Below are positions 18,438 to 25,589 of a stretch of 64,000 nt of DNA, piece after piece. Origin of the DNA: an uncultured Psychroserpens sp. (GTDB taxonomy: Bacteria; Bacteroidota; Bacteroidia; Flavobacteriales; Flavobacteriaceae); the NCBI RefSeq assembly GCF_947501425.1, contig NZ_CANMVN010000004.1:1-64000 (forward strand), read 5' to 3'. The translations under genes were made by a program, and so were the position numbers. Below the pieces are notes generated by a model. That model was not told the DNA's origin. It searched no databases and saw only the letters and a program-made list of their open reading frames with translations. Every line of letters begins with the position of its first letter. The stretch's first letter is position 1.

Positions 18438-19367
18438 TTATTTCTGCTTGTAAAGATACCATCCATCCATAATAGGAATAGCTAACAGATAAGGTTCCCG
18501 TCCTGAGAATAAATCCAATGGACGCACCACTGCATTTGGTTTTGCCTTTAAAAAGCCTATTTGTTGTCCTTCCAGGCCTTCGCCAAAACCACCAATAATT
18601 GAAAAGTAATAGGTATCATTCTCATAGTTATACGATTCTAAAAGCAAATTTTTTAACAGCTCTCCTTGCTCAGAATCATAAGAATCTAAATAGGTTTTAT
18701 CTTTTAAATTTAATAACAAAGCCTCAAATTTTGAGATATTAGACTTGAAATAATCTACAATGTCTTTATCGGTTTTACTCAATAAAGTGATCTTTTCAGC
18801 TTTCAAAAGATAAGTATCAAAATCTCCTAAACGCTTGTTGTATAGCAACGTATCACGCATTCCTTTGCGCTCCATATATGAATTGCGTTCTTTTTTAAAT
18901 TTGACTAACAACTCACTTTTAGATTTCCCTTGATATGTGTTTTTATAGATTTCTCTCATAACCTCCTGAAGGTCGTACAAATAAATTCGATCTACTTTCC
19001 ATTGTTTATTTTCAAATACGAGTTTAGCGTAGTAATTTGCAACAATAGCAGTATCCTGAAACAACTCAATACTATATAAAGCATAAGACATCTGTTTAAA
19101 ATTAAACACAATATCTTCGGGAAATAAAGCTGGGTTTATTCCACTCGCAGGTGGTAAGACAGTATAGGTTGAACTATGAGCATCTCTGTAATTTTCAAAT
19201 TCATTATTAAAATATTGTTGTATTAACTCTGAATCAGTTACAGCCTTTTCAATCGGTTCAACAGTCTCCTTAACAGGTTGCGCTTCAATGACAGGCTGTT
19301 TGCTTCCGCAGTTAAAAACCAAAATGGATAATACAAATAAAACAGAACTCGTAAGATGGTTTTTCAT
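18438..19367 (-). CDS. Lipoprotein of unknown function
   Basis: A 309-residue lipoprotein. The N terminus has a signal peptide ending in the lipobox LVFNCGSK, so the cysteine at residue 20 would be lipidated. The mature part is rich in Glu/Lys and mostly alpha-helical by pattern, with repeated short Tyr/Lys segments and a C-terminal block ending PYLLAIPIMDGWYLYKQK. It has no acidic stretch after the cysteine, so it is probably periplasmic-facing rather than surface-exposed. I do not recognise the family. It sits 22 bases after the AtoE-like transporter in the same direction and is probably co-transcribed. Confidence 0.75.
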   Translation of the reverse strand: MKNHLTSSVLFVLSILVFNCGSKQPVIEAQPVKETVEPIEKAVTDSELIQQYFNNEFENYRDAHSSTYTVLPPASGINPALFPEDIVFNFKQMSYALYSIELFQDTAIVANYYAKLVFENKQWKVDRIYLYDLQEVMREIYKNTYQGKSKSELLVKFKKERNSYMERKGMRDTLLYNKRLGDFDTYLLKAEKITLLSKTDKDIVDYFKSNISKFEALLLNLKDKTYLDSYDSEQGELLKNLLLESYNYENDTYYFSIIGGFGEGLEGQQIGFLKAKPNAVVRPLDLFSGREPYLLAIPIMDGWYLYKQK

Positions 19368-19389
19368 CGTTGATTATTAATTTAGAATA

Positions 19390-20787
19390 TTAAAATGGTA
19401 CATAGAGGACCATCAAGGTTTGAATCACAAAGAATATCACAAACGGTAATACTAAATATCCCATAATATCTCTGGCTTGCAACTTCACTCCTGCTCCCAT
19501 GACTGGCAATACTAATAAGATAAAAAAGGGCTGAAGCATATTACTTAAGCTCTCTCCATAAGCAATTGACATAGACGCTCTAGACACCATAGCAGTGACT
19601 TCGTTTTGAGGTAGGCCTGTAGCAATATCCTGAACCGCCTGAATAATACTTGGTCCTACAACAGCAAACTCTCCTCCTGCTGAAGGAATAGCAAAATTGA
19701 CCAAGCCTCCTGTAATGTAGGCAAAAAACGGATAGTTATCTATTGTCATTACCGAAACCAACATAGCTGTAAGTTTTTCGCCAATACCCGTATATAACAT
19801 AATACCCATAATTCCAGCATAAAATGGATACTGGAACAAAATTCCTGAGATATTACTACTGGCGCGTTTCATAGCTATACTATATTGCATAGGCGTTTTA
19901 TGAAGCAACAAGCCTAGCATCAAGAAAATGAAAATCATGATATTTAAATTAACATCAAAACCGAAGGTCACGAAATGATAAATGACATAGGACAATCCCA
20001 TGGTAAAAATGATCAAAGACAGTATTGAGGTATTGTTTAAAGTATCAGATATTGCTTTAACTGGCAACTTGAAACTTTCTGCTTCATCTTTTATTGAGGA
20101 TTCGTTAGATTGGTAATTGGACTGCAATAGATCTTTTAATTCTTTTCCATCTGTTTTTTTGGGAACTAACCATAGAAACAATATTGGTGCTACTACCATA
20201 AACACGAGTATCATAGCTATATTCAATATAGAACCCAAAGTAAAACTTGTGGAGATCTTAGAAGCTAAAATACCTTCTTCGATTAAAAAATTATTTTCAG
20301 TGTTTAACAGTAAAGGAATTGAACTTGATAAACCACTCACCCAACCTCCGAAGGAAAAATAAGCACAAGCAATTAAAAACGGATAATTAACCCCTTTTAC
20401 TCGCATCGCTAATTCTCTTGCCAATACACAGGTTATGACTATCCAACCAAAACTCACAAAGGATAATAATGAACCTATAATTAGCACAAAAGCATACACC
20501 TGTTTTGGTGTTTTAATGAACGTGGTTAGTTTATCTATGCCTCGTCTTATCGCTGGTGACAAGGCAATACTAAAACCCGTTACAATTATAAGTACAATCT
20601 GCATCCCAAAACTCAACAAATTAAAAAATCCATCATACCAGGACTTAATAATATCCAAAGGTTTAGTATCTACCCAAAAGTAAGCAGCTAAAGCCGTTAT
20701 TAAAGTTAAAAGAATGGCAAACACAAATGCACTTGGCATATACTTTTGAAATAGATCTGTAAATCGTTCGCCGAGTTTGGTTAGCAT
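19390..20787 (-). CDS. Short-chain fatty acid transporter, AtoE family
   Basis: A 465-residue inner-membrane protein with about 11-12 transmembrane helices. The N-terminal KLGERFTDLFQKYMPSAFVFAILLTL and the block FAIPSAGGEFAVVGPSIIQA match the AtoE/YfcC-like short-chain fatty acid transporter family (TIGR00366 type). Such proteins take up butyrate or acetoacetate. The direct substrate cannot be told here. Its gene is divergent from rdgB across 71 bases. The following lipoprotein gene may be its partner, but no function links them except position. Confidence 0.88.
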   Translation of the reverse strand: MLTKLGERFTDLFQKYMPSAFVFAILLTLITALAAYFWVDTKPLDIIKSWYDGFFNLLSFGMQIVLIIVTGFSIALSPAIRRGIDKLTTFIKTPKQVYAFVLIIGSLLSFVSFGWIVITCVLARELAMRVKGVNYPFLIACAYFSFGGWVSGLSSSIPLLLNTENNFLIEEGILASKISTSFTLGSILNIAMILVFMVVAPILFLWLVPKKTDGKELKDLLQSNYQSNESSIKDEAESFKLPVKAISDTLNNTSILSLIIFTMGLSYVIYHFVTFGFDVNLNIMIFIFLMLGLLLHKTPMQYSIAMKRASSNISGILFQYPFYAGIMGIMLYTGIGEKLTAMLVSVMTIDNYPFFAYITGGLVNFAIPSAGGEFAVVGPSIIQAVQDIATGLPQNEVTAMVSRASMSIAYGESLSNMLQPFFILLVLPVMGAGVKLQARDIMGYLVLPFVIFFVIQTLMVLYVPF

Positions 20788-20832
20788 GGTTGATCAAGTT
20801 AATAATTAAGTCACAATTTAAGTAAAAATATA

Positions 20833-20840
20833 TACTTTTG
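20833..20840 (+). promoter_or_regulatory. -7 box of rdgB
   Basis: TACTTTTG matches TAnnTTTG exactly, 18 bases before the ATG at 20859. A TTG at 20838, which would extend the frame, lies inside this box and is therefore not a likely start. Confidence 0.55.
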
Positions 20841-20858
20841 AATCAAACAATCATCCAT

Positions 20859-21440
20859 ATGCAACTCGTTTTCGCTACAAACAATCTCAACAAGCTAAAG
20901 GAAGTCCAAAGCTTGATTCCAAAACATATCAAATTGCTTAGCCTTAAAGATATTGGTTGTTTTGAAGATGTTCCTGAAACACAATTGACCATTGAAGGTA
21001 ATGCCATTCAAAAAGCAGAGTATATCAAAGCACATTACGGATTTAATTGTTTTGCCGATGATACAGGCCTAGAAGTTGAGGCGCTTAACGGAGAGCCTGG
21101 TGTCTTTAGTGCACGTTATGCTGGTGAGCAACGTGATGCCAATGACAATATGAATTTACTATTAGAAAATTTAAAAGTTAAATCAAACAGAACAGCACAG
21201 TTTAAAACAGTTATTGCACTACATCTTAATGATAAATTGGAGACATTCGCTGGAATTTGCAAAGGTGAGATTACTACGACCAAACATGGCGATAAGGGGT
21301 TTGGTTACGATCCGATTTTTAAAGCCGAAGGTTATGATAAAACATTTGCTGAAATTTCCTTGGATGAGAAGAACACCATTGGACATCGTGGGAAGGCTGT
21401 TAGGCAATTAGTTGATTATTTAAACACCTTAGACATTTGA
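20859..21440 (+). CDS. rdgB: Non-canonical purine NTP pyrophosphatase (Ham1/RdgB)
   Basis: A 193-residue enzyme that hydrolyses ITP, dITP and XTP to monophosphates and keeps these bases out of DNA and RNA. The motif LVFATNNLNKLKEV at the N terminus is the substrate site. Also present are the FADDTGLEVEALNGEPGVFSARYAG block, GDKGFGYDPIF and the final GHRGKAVRQLVDYL. The ATG at 20859 gives the family start MQLVFATNN. The stop overlaps the following glycosylase start, so both DNA-protection genes form one transcript. Confidence 0.96.
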   Translation: MQLVFATNNLNKLKEVQSLIPKHIKLLSLKDIGCFEDVPETQLTIEGNAIQKAEYIKAHYGFNCFADDTGLEVEALNGEPGVFSARYAGEQRDANDNMNLLLENLKVKSNRTAQFKTVIALHLNDKLETFAGICKGEITTTKHGDKGFGYDPIFKAEGYDKTFAEISLDEKNTIGHRGKAVRQLVDYLNTLDI

Positions 21441-22051
21441 TTACTAGTGATATCATAAATTATTTGTATGAAACCGATACAAAACTACAACAGGTTATTT
21501 TTGATATTGATGCAATACCTAAGTTAGAGTCTCCAAATTCTATTTTTGAAGATTTAGTTAGCTGTATTCTAGATATGCAGATCAGGTATCGTGGCAAAGC
21601 CATTAGATTTAAAAGACTCAAAGAATTACTCAATGAACAAGTGGTAACTCACGAAAACATTTTTTCCATTGGAGAATCTGGCTTAGCTCATATCAATATG
21701 TCTCGTCAAAAGTATAATGCTCTAATTGACATAACACAATATTGGGAAACGCATGAGCTTAAAAATTTCGATTGGGAATTGGCAGAAGACAATCACATTA
21801 GAAATCTACTTTTACCAATCAAAGGTATTAGTCACTGGAGTATAGATATGGTCTTATTATTTACTCTAGGGAGAAAAAATATTTTTCCCACTGATGATTA
21901 TCAGGTTAAAAAAATAATGTCTAAGCTTTATGTAATTGACGATTCTCAGAACTTAAAAACTGAAATGTTAAACATTTCAAAAGCTTGGCAGCCATATTGC
22001 TCTGTAGCTGTTCTATATTTATTAGAAGCCAGAAAACTAAAATTGATTTAA
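21437..22051 (+). CDS. DNA-3-methyladenine glycosylase, AlkA/HhH-GPD family
   Basis: A 204-residue base-excision repair enzyme of the HhH-GPD superfamily. The helix-hairpin-helix is LLPIKGISHWSIDMVLLFTLGR and the catalytic Asp is in NIFPTDDYQVKK. AlkA-type enzymes remove alkylated bases. The start is a TTG at 21437 that overlaps the rdgB stop (TTGA). No in-frame ATG lies before the HhH core until about 21574, so the non-ATG start is well supported. It is shorter than E. coli AlkA because it lacks the N-terminal domain. Confidence 0.85.
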   Translation: MITSDIINYLYETDTKLQQVIFDIDAIPKLESPNSIFEDLVSCILDMQIRYRGKAIRFKRLKELLNEQVVTHENIFSIGESGLAHINMSRQKYNALIDITQYWETHELKNFDWELAEDNHIRNLLLPIKGISHWSIDMVLLFTLGRKNIFPTDDYQVKKIMSKLYVIDDSQNLKTEMLNISKAWQPYCSVAVLYLLEARKLKLI

Positions 22052-22124
22052 ATTGAATTAAGCTAGATAAAAAAGTATCTGACATATCATAAATAGTCAT
22101 TTGCTAAGCAGAAACTATCAAAAC

Positions 22125-22156
22125 AAAAAGACCCTACACATATGTAAGGTCTTTTT
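22125..22156. terminator. Bidirectional terminator
   Basis: AAAAAGACC (22125-22133) pairs with GGTCTTTTT (22148-22156), with further pairing inside. It has A and T runs on the two flanks. It lies between the convergent glycosylase and lipoprotein genes and can end both. Confidence 0.85.
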
Positions 22157-22226
22157 AATTTTTGGAAGCTTAAAAATAAGCTAATAACAAGAACACATTC
22201 TAATATAGCTCACTAAATTGTGTATT

Positions 22227-23213
22227 CTAATGCAATAGAAATCGTTTTAAATTTAATGCTCTATCATCAGTACTTGCATTAGTATCGCTTGTTCTTTGAG
22301 CAGTAGGATAATTGAAAATCTCATAATAACCTCCTTCACCTTGTAATAGTTTATAATTACCTATACCATCTTCATAAGTGTACATTTCTTCCCATGACCA
22401 TCCTTCACCACTCTCAGAAATAGACTCTAAAAGTCCCAGATTATTATAGCTATAGTATACACTATCATCTAATTCCCAAGTTTCAGTAAAACTATTATAA
22501 TCGTAATCATCTATTTGCGTCACTTTATTTCCAGAATATGAGTATACATCTTTATCAGAATTTTTCCATACTCCCTCATTAAAATAATATGATAATAGCT
22601 CTGTTAAATTTCCATTTGTATAAGAGAATTCGTATTTGTAGTCAAATTCTTCAATACCACCATTGTAATCGTACTCAATAATTTCATCTAAGTTATCTCC
22701 GTCATACGTACACACATACTTGCTATTTAATTCTCCATTAGTGAAACTCTCAACTTTAATTATTTTATCTCCACTATAGGTATAAACCGTACTTGAAGTA
22801 TAATTTATAGATGTATATTTAATTTCTACAATTTTTCCATCTACAATTTTTATTTGATCTGACGACTGCATACCTTGTGATACCCATTCATCTCCATCTT
22901 TGTAATAACGACTTGAAGACACCCAATCCCCATTATACTCAAATTCTGTTTTTCTATCGTCTATCCAGCTTCCATTTTCCTTATCGAGTTCAATGATTTC
23001 CATTAAACGATTATCAATATAATTATAAACAGATTTGTCTTCATAAATATTTGATCCGGAAATTTCAGTACTAACTTTTTCTGCAACTCTATAATTCAAA
23101 ATTGCTGGTTCATCTATACCTCCATCATCATCACTACACCCTACAAATGTGAAGGCAAAGCAATATATAATGAGCATAGAAAAAACACCTGTAATAAATT
23201 GTTTAGTTTTCAT
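22227..23213 (-). CDS. Surface-exposed lipoprotein with YD-like repeats
   Basis: A 328-residue lipoprotein. The signal peptide ends in FTFVGCSDDD, where cysteine 26 is the lipidation site. The acidic SDDD that follows matches the lipoprotein export signal described in Bacteroidota, so it probably faces the medium. The mature part repeats short Tyr/Asp-rich strands (YNYIDNRLMEI, YTYSGDKIIKVES, YSYSGNKVTQIDDYDY), resembling YD/RHS-type beta-strand repeats in an irregular spacing of about 20-25 residues. The role is unknown. An inverted repeat at 23242-23257 upstream may be an operator. Confidence 0.8.
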   Translation of the reverse strand: MKTKQFITGVFSMLIIYCFAFTFVGCSDDDGGIDEPAILNYRVAEKVSTEISGSNIYEDKSVYNYIDNRLMEIIELDKENGSWIDDRKTEFEYNGDWVSSSRYYKDGDEWVSQGMQSSDQIKIVDGKIVEIKYTSINYTSSTVYTYSGDKIIKVESFTNGELNSKYVCTYDGDNLDEIIEYDYNGGIEEFDYKYEFSYTNGNLTELLSYYFNEGVWKNSDKDVYSYSGNKVTQIDDYDYNSFTETWELDDSVYYSYNNLGLLESISESGEGWSWEEMYTYEDGIGNYKLLQGEGGYYEIFNYPTAQRTSDTNASTDDRALNLKRFLLH

Positions 23214-23441
23214 GATTATTAAATTTTATATATTAAACAAATACTCAACATTGAGTAAATTTTTCGCATTTTATTAACTATTCAAAAGTTACGAGAGTTA
23301 TAAAAGACACACAATGACCTACATCATTTTTACAGAAAAATTCTACAAAAAACCAGAAAAGCACGCTACATAGTAAATTTTAAAAAATGCTTTTTGGCAA
23401 CGTAATTAATCCCTACTCCTTAATAGAGAGACGTCAAAACA
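23214..23441. other. Gene-free stretch upstream of the helicase promoter
   Basis: Apart from the palindrome at 23242-23257 I see no feature here. It is an AT-rich divergent intergenic region between the lipoprotein gene (minus) and the helicase promoter (plus). Confidence 0.5.
23242..23257. promoter_or_regulatory. Palindromic operator-like site
   Basis: TACTCAA and TTGAGTA form a perfect seven-base inverted repeat around two bases (CA), 29 bases upstream of the lipoprotein ATG. The symmetry suits a dimeric repressor or activator. The hairpin is too short to be a terminator. Confidence 0.35.
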
Positions 23442-23470
23442 TTGATTATCCAAATAATAGTCTATCTTTG
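23442..23470 (+). promoter_or_regulatory. Promoter of the DEAD-box helicase gene
   Basis: TTG at 23442-23444 and TATCTTTG at 23463-23470 are separated by 18 bases. The -7 box is an exact consensus match. Transcription should start near 23475, which leaves about 160 bases of leader before the ATG at 23637. Confidence 0.75.
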
Positions 23471-23475
23471 CACCC

Positions 23476-23636
23476 GTTCTAAGAAACTATAATGTGAAAT
23501 AGAACCTTGAATTCCGAAGCGTCGGGATTAAATATTCCTCAGAGTGAGGATGTGTTACCTGGAAGTTTAAGTGTTTAGTATGTCGATTCGCTTCTTTTGT
23601 AACACCAAAAGACATAATCGAATACGAAACAAAAGA
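23476..23636 (+). ncRNA. Long structured 5' leader of the helicase mRNA
   Basis: Two hairpins are seen directly: AATTCCGA/TCGGGATT (23510-23517 with 23522-23529, loop AGCG) and TCCTCA/TGAGGA (23536-23541 with 23545-23550, loop GAG). A third, CTTTTG/CAAAAG (23594-23599 with 23606-23611), has the loop TAACAC. GTGTTAC at 23552-23558 is complementary to GTAACAC at 23599-23605, which spans that loop, so a pseudoknot or switch is possible. TATGTC/GACATA (23579-23584 with 23611-23616) could extend the third helix. I do not recognise a named RNA family. Confidence 0.45.
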
Positions 23637-25547
23637 ATGAGCACATTCAAAGAACTCGGTCTCAATGAAGACCTATTATCTGCTATTACTGATCTGGGAT
23701 TTGAAACTCCAAGTGATGTTCAGCAAAAAGCAATTCCACTTTTATTAGAAGAAGAATCAGATCTTGTAGCCTTAGCGCAAACAGGTACTGGTAAAACGGC
23801 AGCATTTGGATTTCCAATGCTACAAAAAATTAATGTTGATAGTCGTACAACGCAAGGATTAATCTTATCACCTACACGTGAGCTCTGTTTACAGATCACC
23901 AATGAACTTAAACTCTACGGAAAGTATTGTAAAGGCTTAAATGTTGTTGCCATTTATGGTGGTGCCAGCATTACAGATCAGGCAAGACAGGTCAAACGTG
24001 GCGCACAAATTATTGTAGCGACTCCTGGTCGTATGAAAGATATGATTAGTAGAAACATGGTGGACATCTCTAAAATTGAATATTCTGTTTTAGATGAAGC
24101 CGATGAAATGTTAAACATGGGATTCTATGAGGATATTACTGATATTTTATCTCATACTCCTGAAGACAAAAACACATGGTTGTTTTCAGCTACTATGCCT
24201 AAAGAGGTTGCAAGAATCGCAAAAGATTTTATGCATGACCCAATTGAAATTACTGTAGGTAACAGAAATGAAAGTACCAGTCAGGTTTCTCACGAATATT
24301 ACCTCGTCAACGCCAGAGATCGTTATCAAGCACTTAAGCGTTTAGCAGATGCCAATCCAGATATTTTCTCAGTAATCTTTTGTCGTACCAAACGCGATAC
24401 TCAAAAAGTTGCTGAAAATTTAATTGAGGATGGTTATAGCGCTGGAGCTCTTCATGGTGACCTGAGTCAGAATCAACGAGATCTGGTAATGAAATCCTTT
24501 AGAAACAAACAAATACAAATGTTAGTCGCTACAGATGTAGCTGCTCGTGGTATTGATGTAGATGATATTACTCACGTGATCAATTACCAATTACCAGATG
24601 AAATTGAAACCTATACACACCGTTCTGGTCGTACAGGTCGTGCCGGTAAAACTGGAGTTTCAATGGTTATTGTCTCTAAAAGTGAAGTCCGTAAGATCAA
24701 AAGTATTGAGCGCATCATCAAGAAAGAATTTGAGAAAAAGGAAATTCCTGATGGTATGGAAATTTGCGAAGTACAACTCATGTCACTCGCCAATAAAGTT
24801 CACAACACCGAAGTTAATCATGAAATCGATGCTTATTTAGAGAGTATTAATGAATTATTTGAAGATACAGATAAAGAGGAATTGATCAAGAAATTTTTCT
24901 CTGTAGAATTCTCGCGTTTCTTCAATTACTATCAAAAGGCCAAAGATCTTAATGTCACAGATTCCTCTCGAGGTCATGATAGTGAAGGTACAGCACGTAG
25001 TGGAAATGAAACGCGTTACTTTATCAATGTTGGTCGTAAAGACGGTTATGATTGGATGAAACTTAAAGATTTCTTAAAAGAAGTCTTAGAATTAGGTCGT
25101 GATGATGTCTTCAAAGTAGATGTCAAAGACAGTTTTTCTTTTTTTAATACGGAAAAATCGATTCAGGAGAAAGTTCTTGCATTCTTTACCGATTTCAAAC
25201 ACAACGGACGTTTTGTCAATGTTGAAGTAAGTGAAGACAGAGGTGGCGGACGAAATCGAGGCGGAAGACGTCGTGATAGTGGTGGAAGACGCAGACGCGA
25301 TGATAAGCCAAGAGGAGAAAGACGATCTAGTGGAAGACGAAGTGATTCGGGTTCTCGTAATCGAAGTGATAGACGCTCTTCTGAAAATTCAGGAAGACGT
25401 AGCGATTCTAGAAATAGAAGTGACAGACGTTCAAGTGAACATTCTGGAAATAGAAAAGAAAGACGACGTTCAGAACGTGAATCAAGTGGATCTGGAAATT
25501 CTGATCGAAGGTCTGCATCAGACAGACCAAGACGTTCTAGACGTTAA
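23637..25547 (+). CDS. DEAD-box ATP-dependent RNA helicase (CsdA/DbpA-like)
   Basis: A 636-residue RNA helicase that unwinds structured RNA in ribosome assembly or cold response. The motifs are AQTGTGKTAAFG (Walker A), PTRELCLQI, TPGRM, VLDEADEM, FSATMP, and HRSGRTGRAGKTGV. After the core, an RNA-binding domain of the DbpA type follows (ETRYFINVGRKDGYDW to about residue 535), then about 100 residues of a basic, disordered Arg/Ser/Gly/Asp tail with repeats such as RRSDSRNRSDRRSSE. I start at ATG 23637 (MSTFKELGLNEDLL), as in homologues. In-frame ATG 23580 and GTG 23571 lie in the structured leader. The gene ends in a strong terminator. Confidence 0.95.
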   Translation: MSTFKELGLNEDLLSAITDLGFETPSDVQQKAIPLLLEEESDLVALAQTGTGKTAAFGFPMLQKINVDSRTTQGLILSPTRELCLQITNELKLYGKYCKGLNVVAIYGGASITDQARQVKRGAQIIVATPGRMKDMISRNMVDISKIEYSVLDEADEMLNMGFYEDITDILSHTPEDKNTWLFSATMPKEVARIAKDFMHDPIEITVGNRNESTSQVSHEYYLVNARDRYQALKRLADANPDIFSVIFCRTKRDTQKVAENLIEDGYSAGALHGDLSQNQRDLVMKSFRNKQIQMLVATDVAARGIDVDDITHVINYQLPDEIETYTHRSGRTGRAGKTGVSMVIVSKSEVRKIKSIERIIKKEFEKKEIPDGMEICEVQLMSLANKVHNTEVNHEIDAYLESINELFEDTDKEELIKKFFSVEFSRFFNYYQKAKDLNVTDSSRGHDSEGTARSGNETRYFINVGRKDGYDWMKLKDFLKEVLELGRDDVFKVDVKDSFSFFNTEKSIQEKVLAFFTDFKHNGRFVNVEVSEDRGGGRNRGGRRRDSGGRRRRDDKPRGERRSSGRRSDSGSRNRSDRRSSENSGRRSDSRNRSDRRSSEHSGNRKERRRSERESSGSGNSDRRSASDRPRRSRR

Positions 25548-25553
25548 TATGAT

Positions 25554-25589
25554 AAAAAAGCCTCAAACTAAGTTTGAGGCTTTTTTTTT
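25554..25589. terminator. Bidirectional terminator
   Basis: The stem GCCTCAAAC/GTTTGAGGC (25560-25568 with 25572-25580) has a three-base loop, six A residues before it and nine T after. It ends the helicase transcript and, in reverse, the convergent T9SS gene, whose stop codon overlaps the T run. Confidence 0.93.

Noticed and set aside
23242-23257. A terminator at the lipoprotein promoter region
   Set aside because: The palindrome has a two-base centre and no T run; an operator is more likely.
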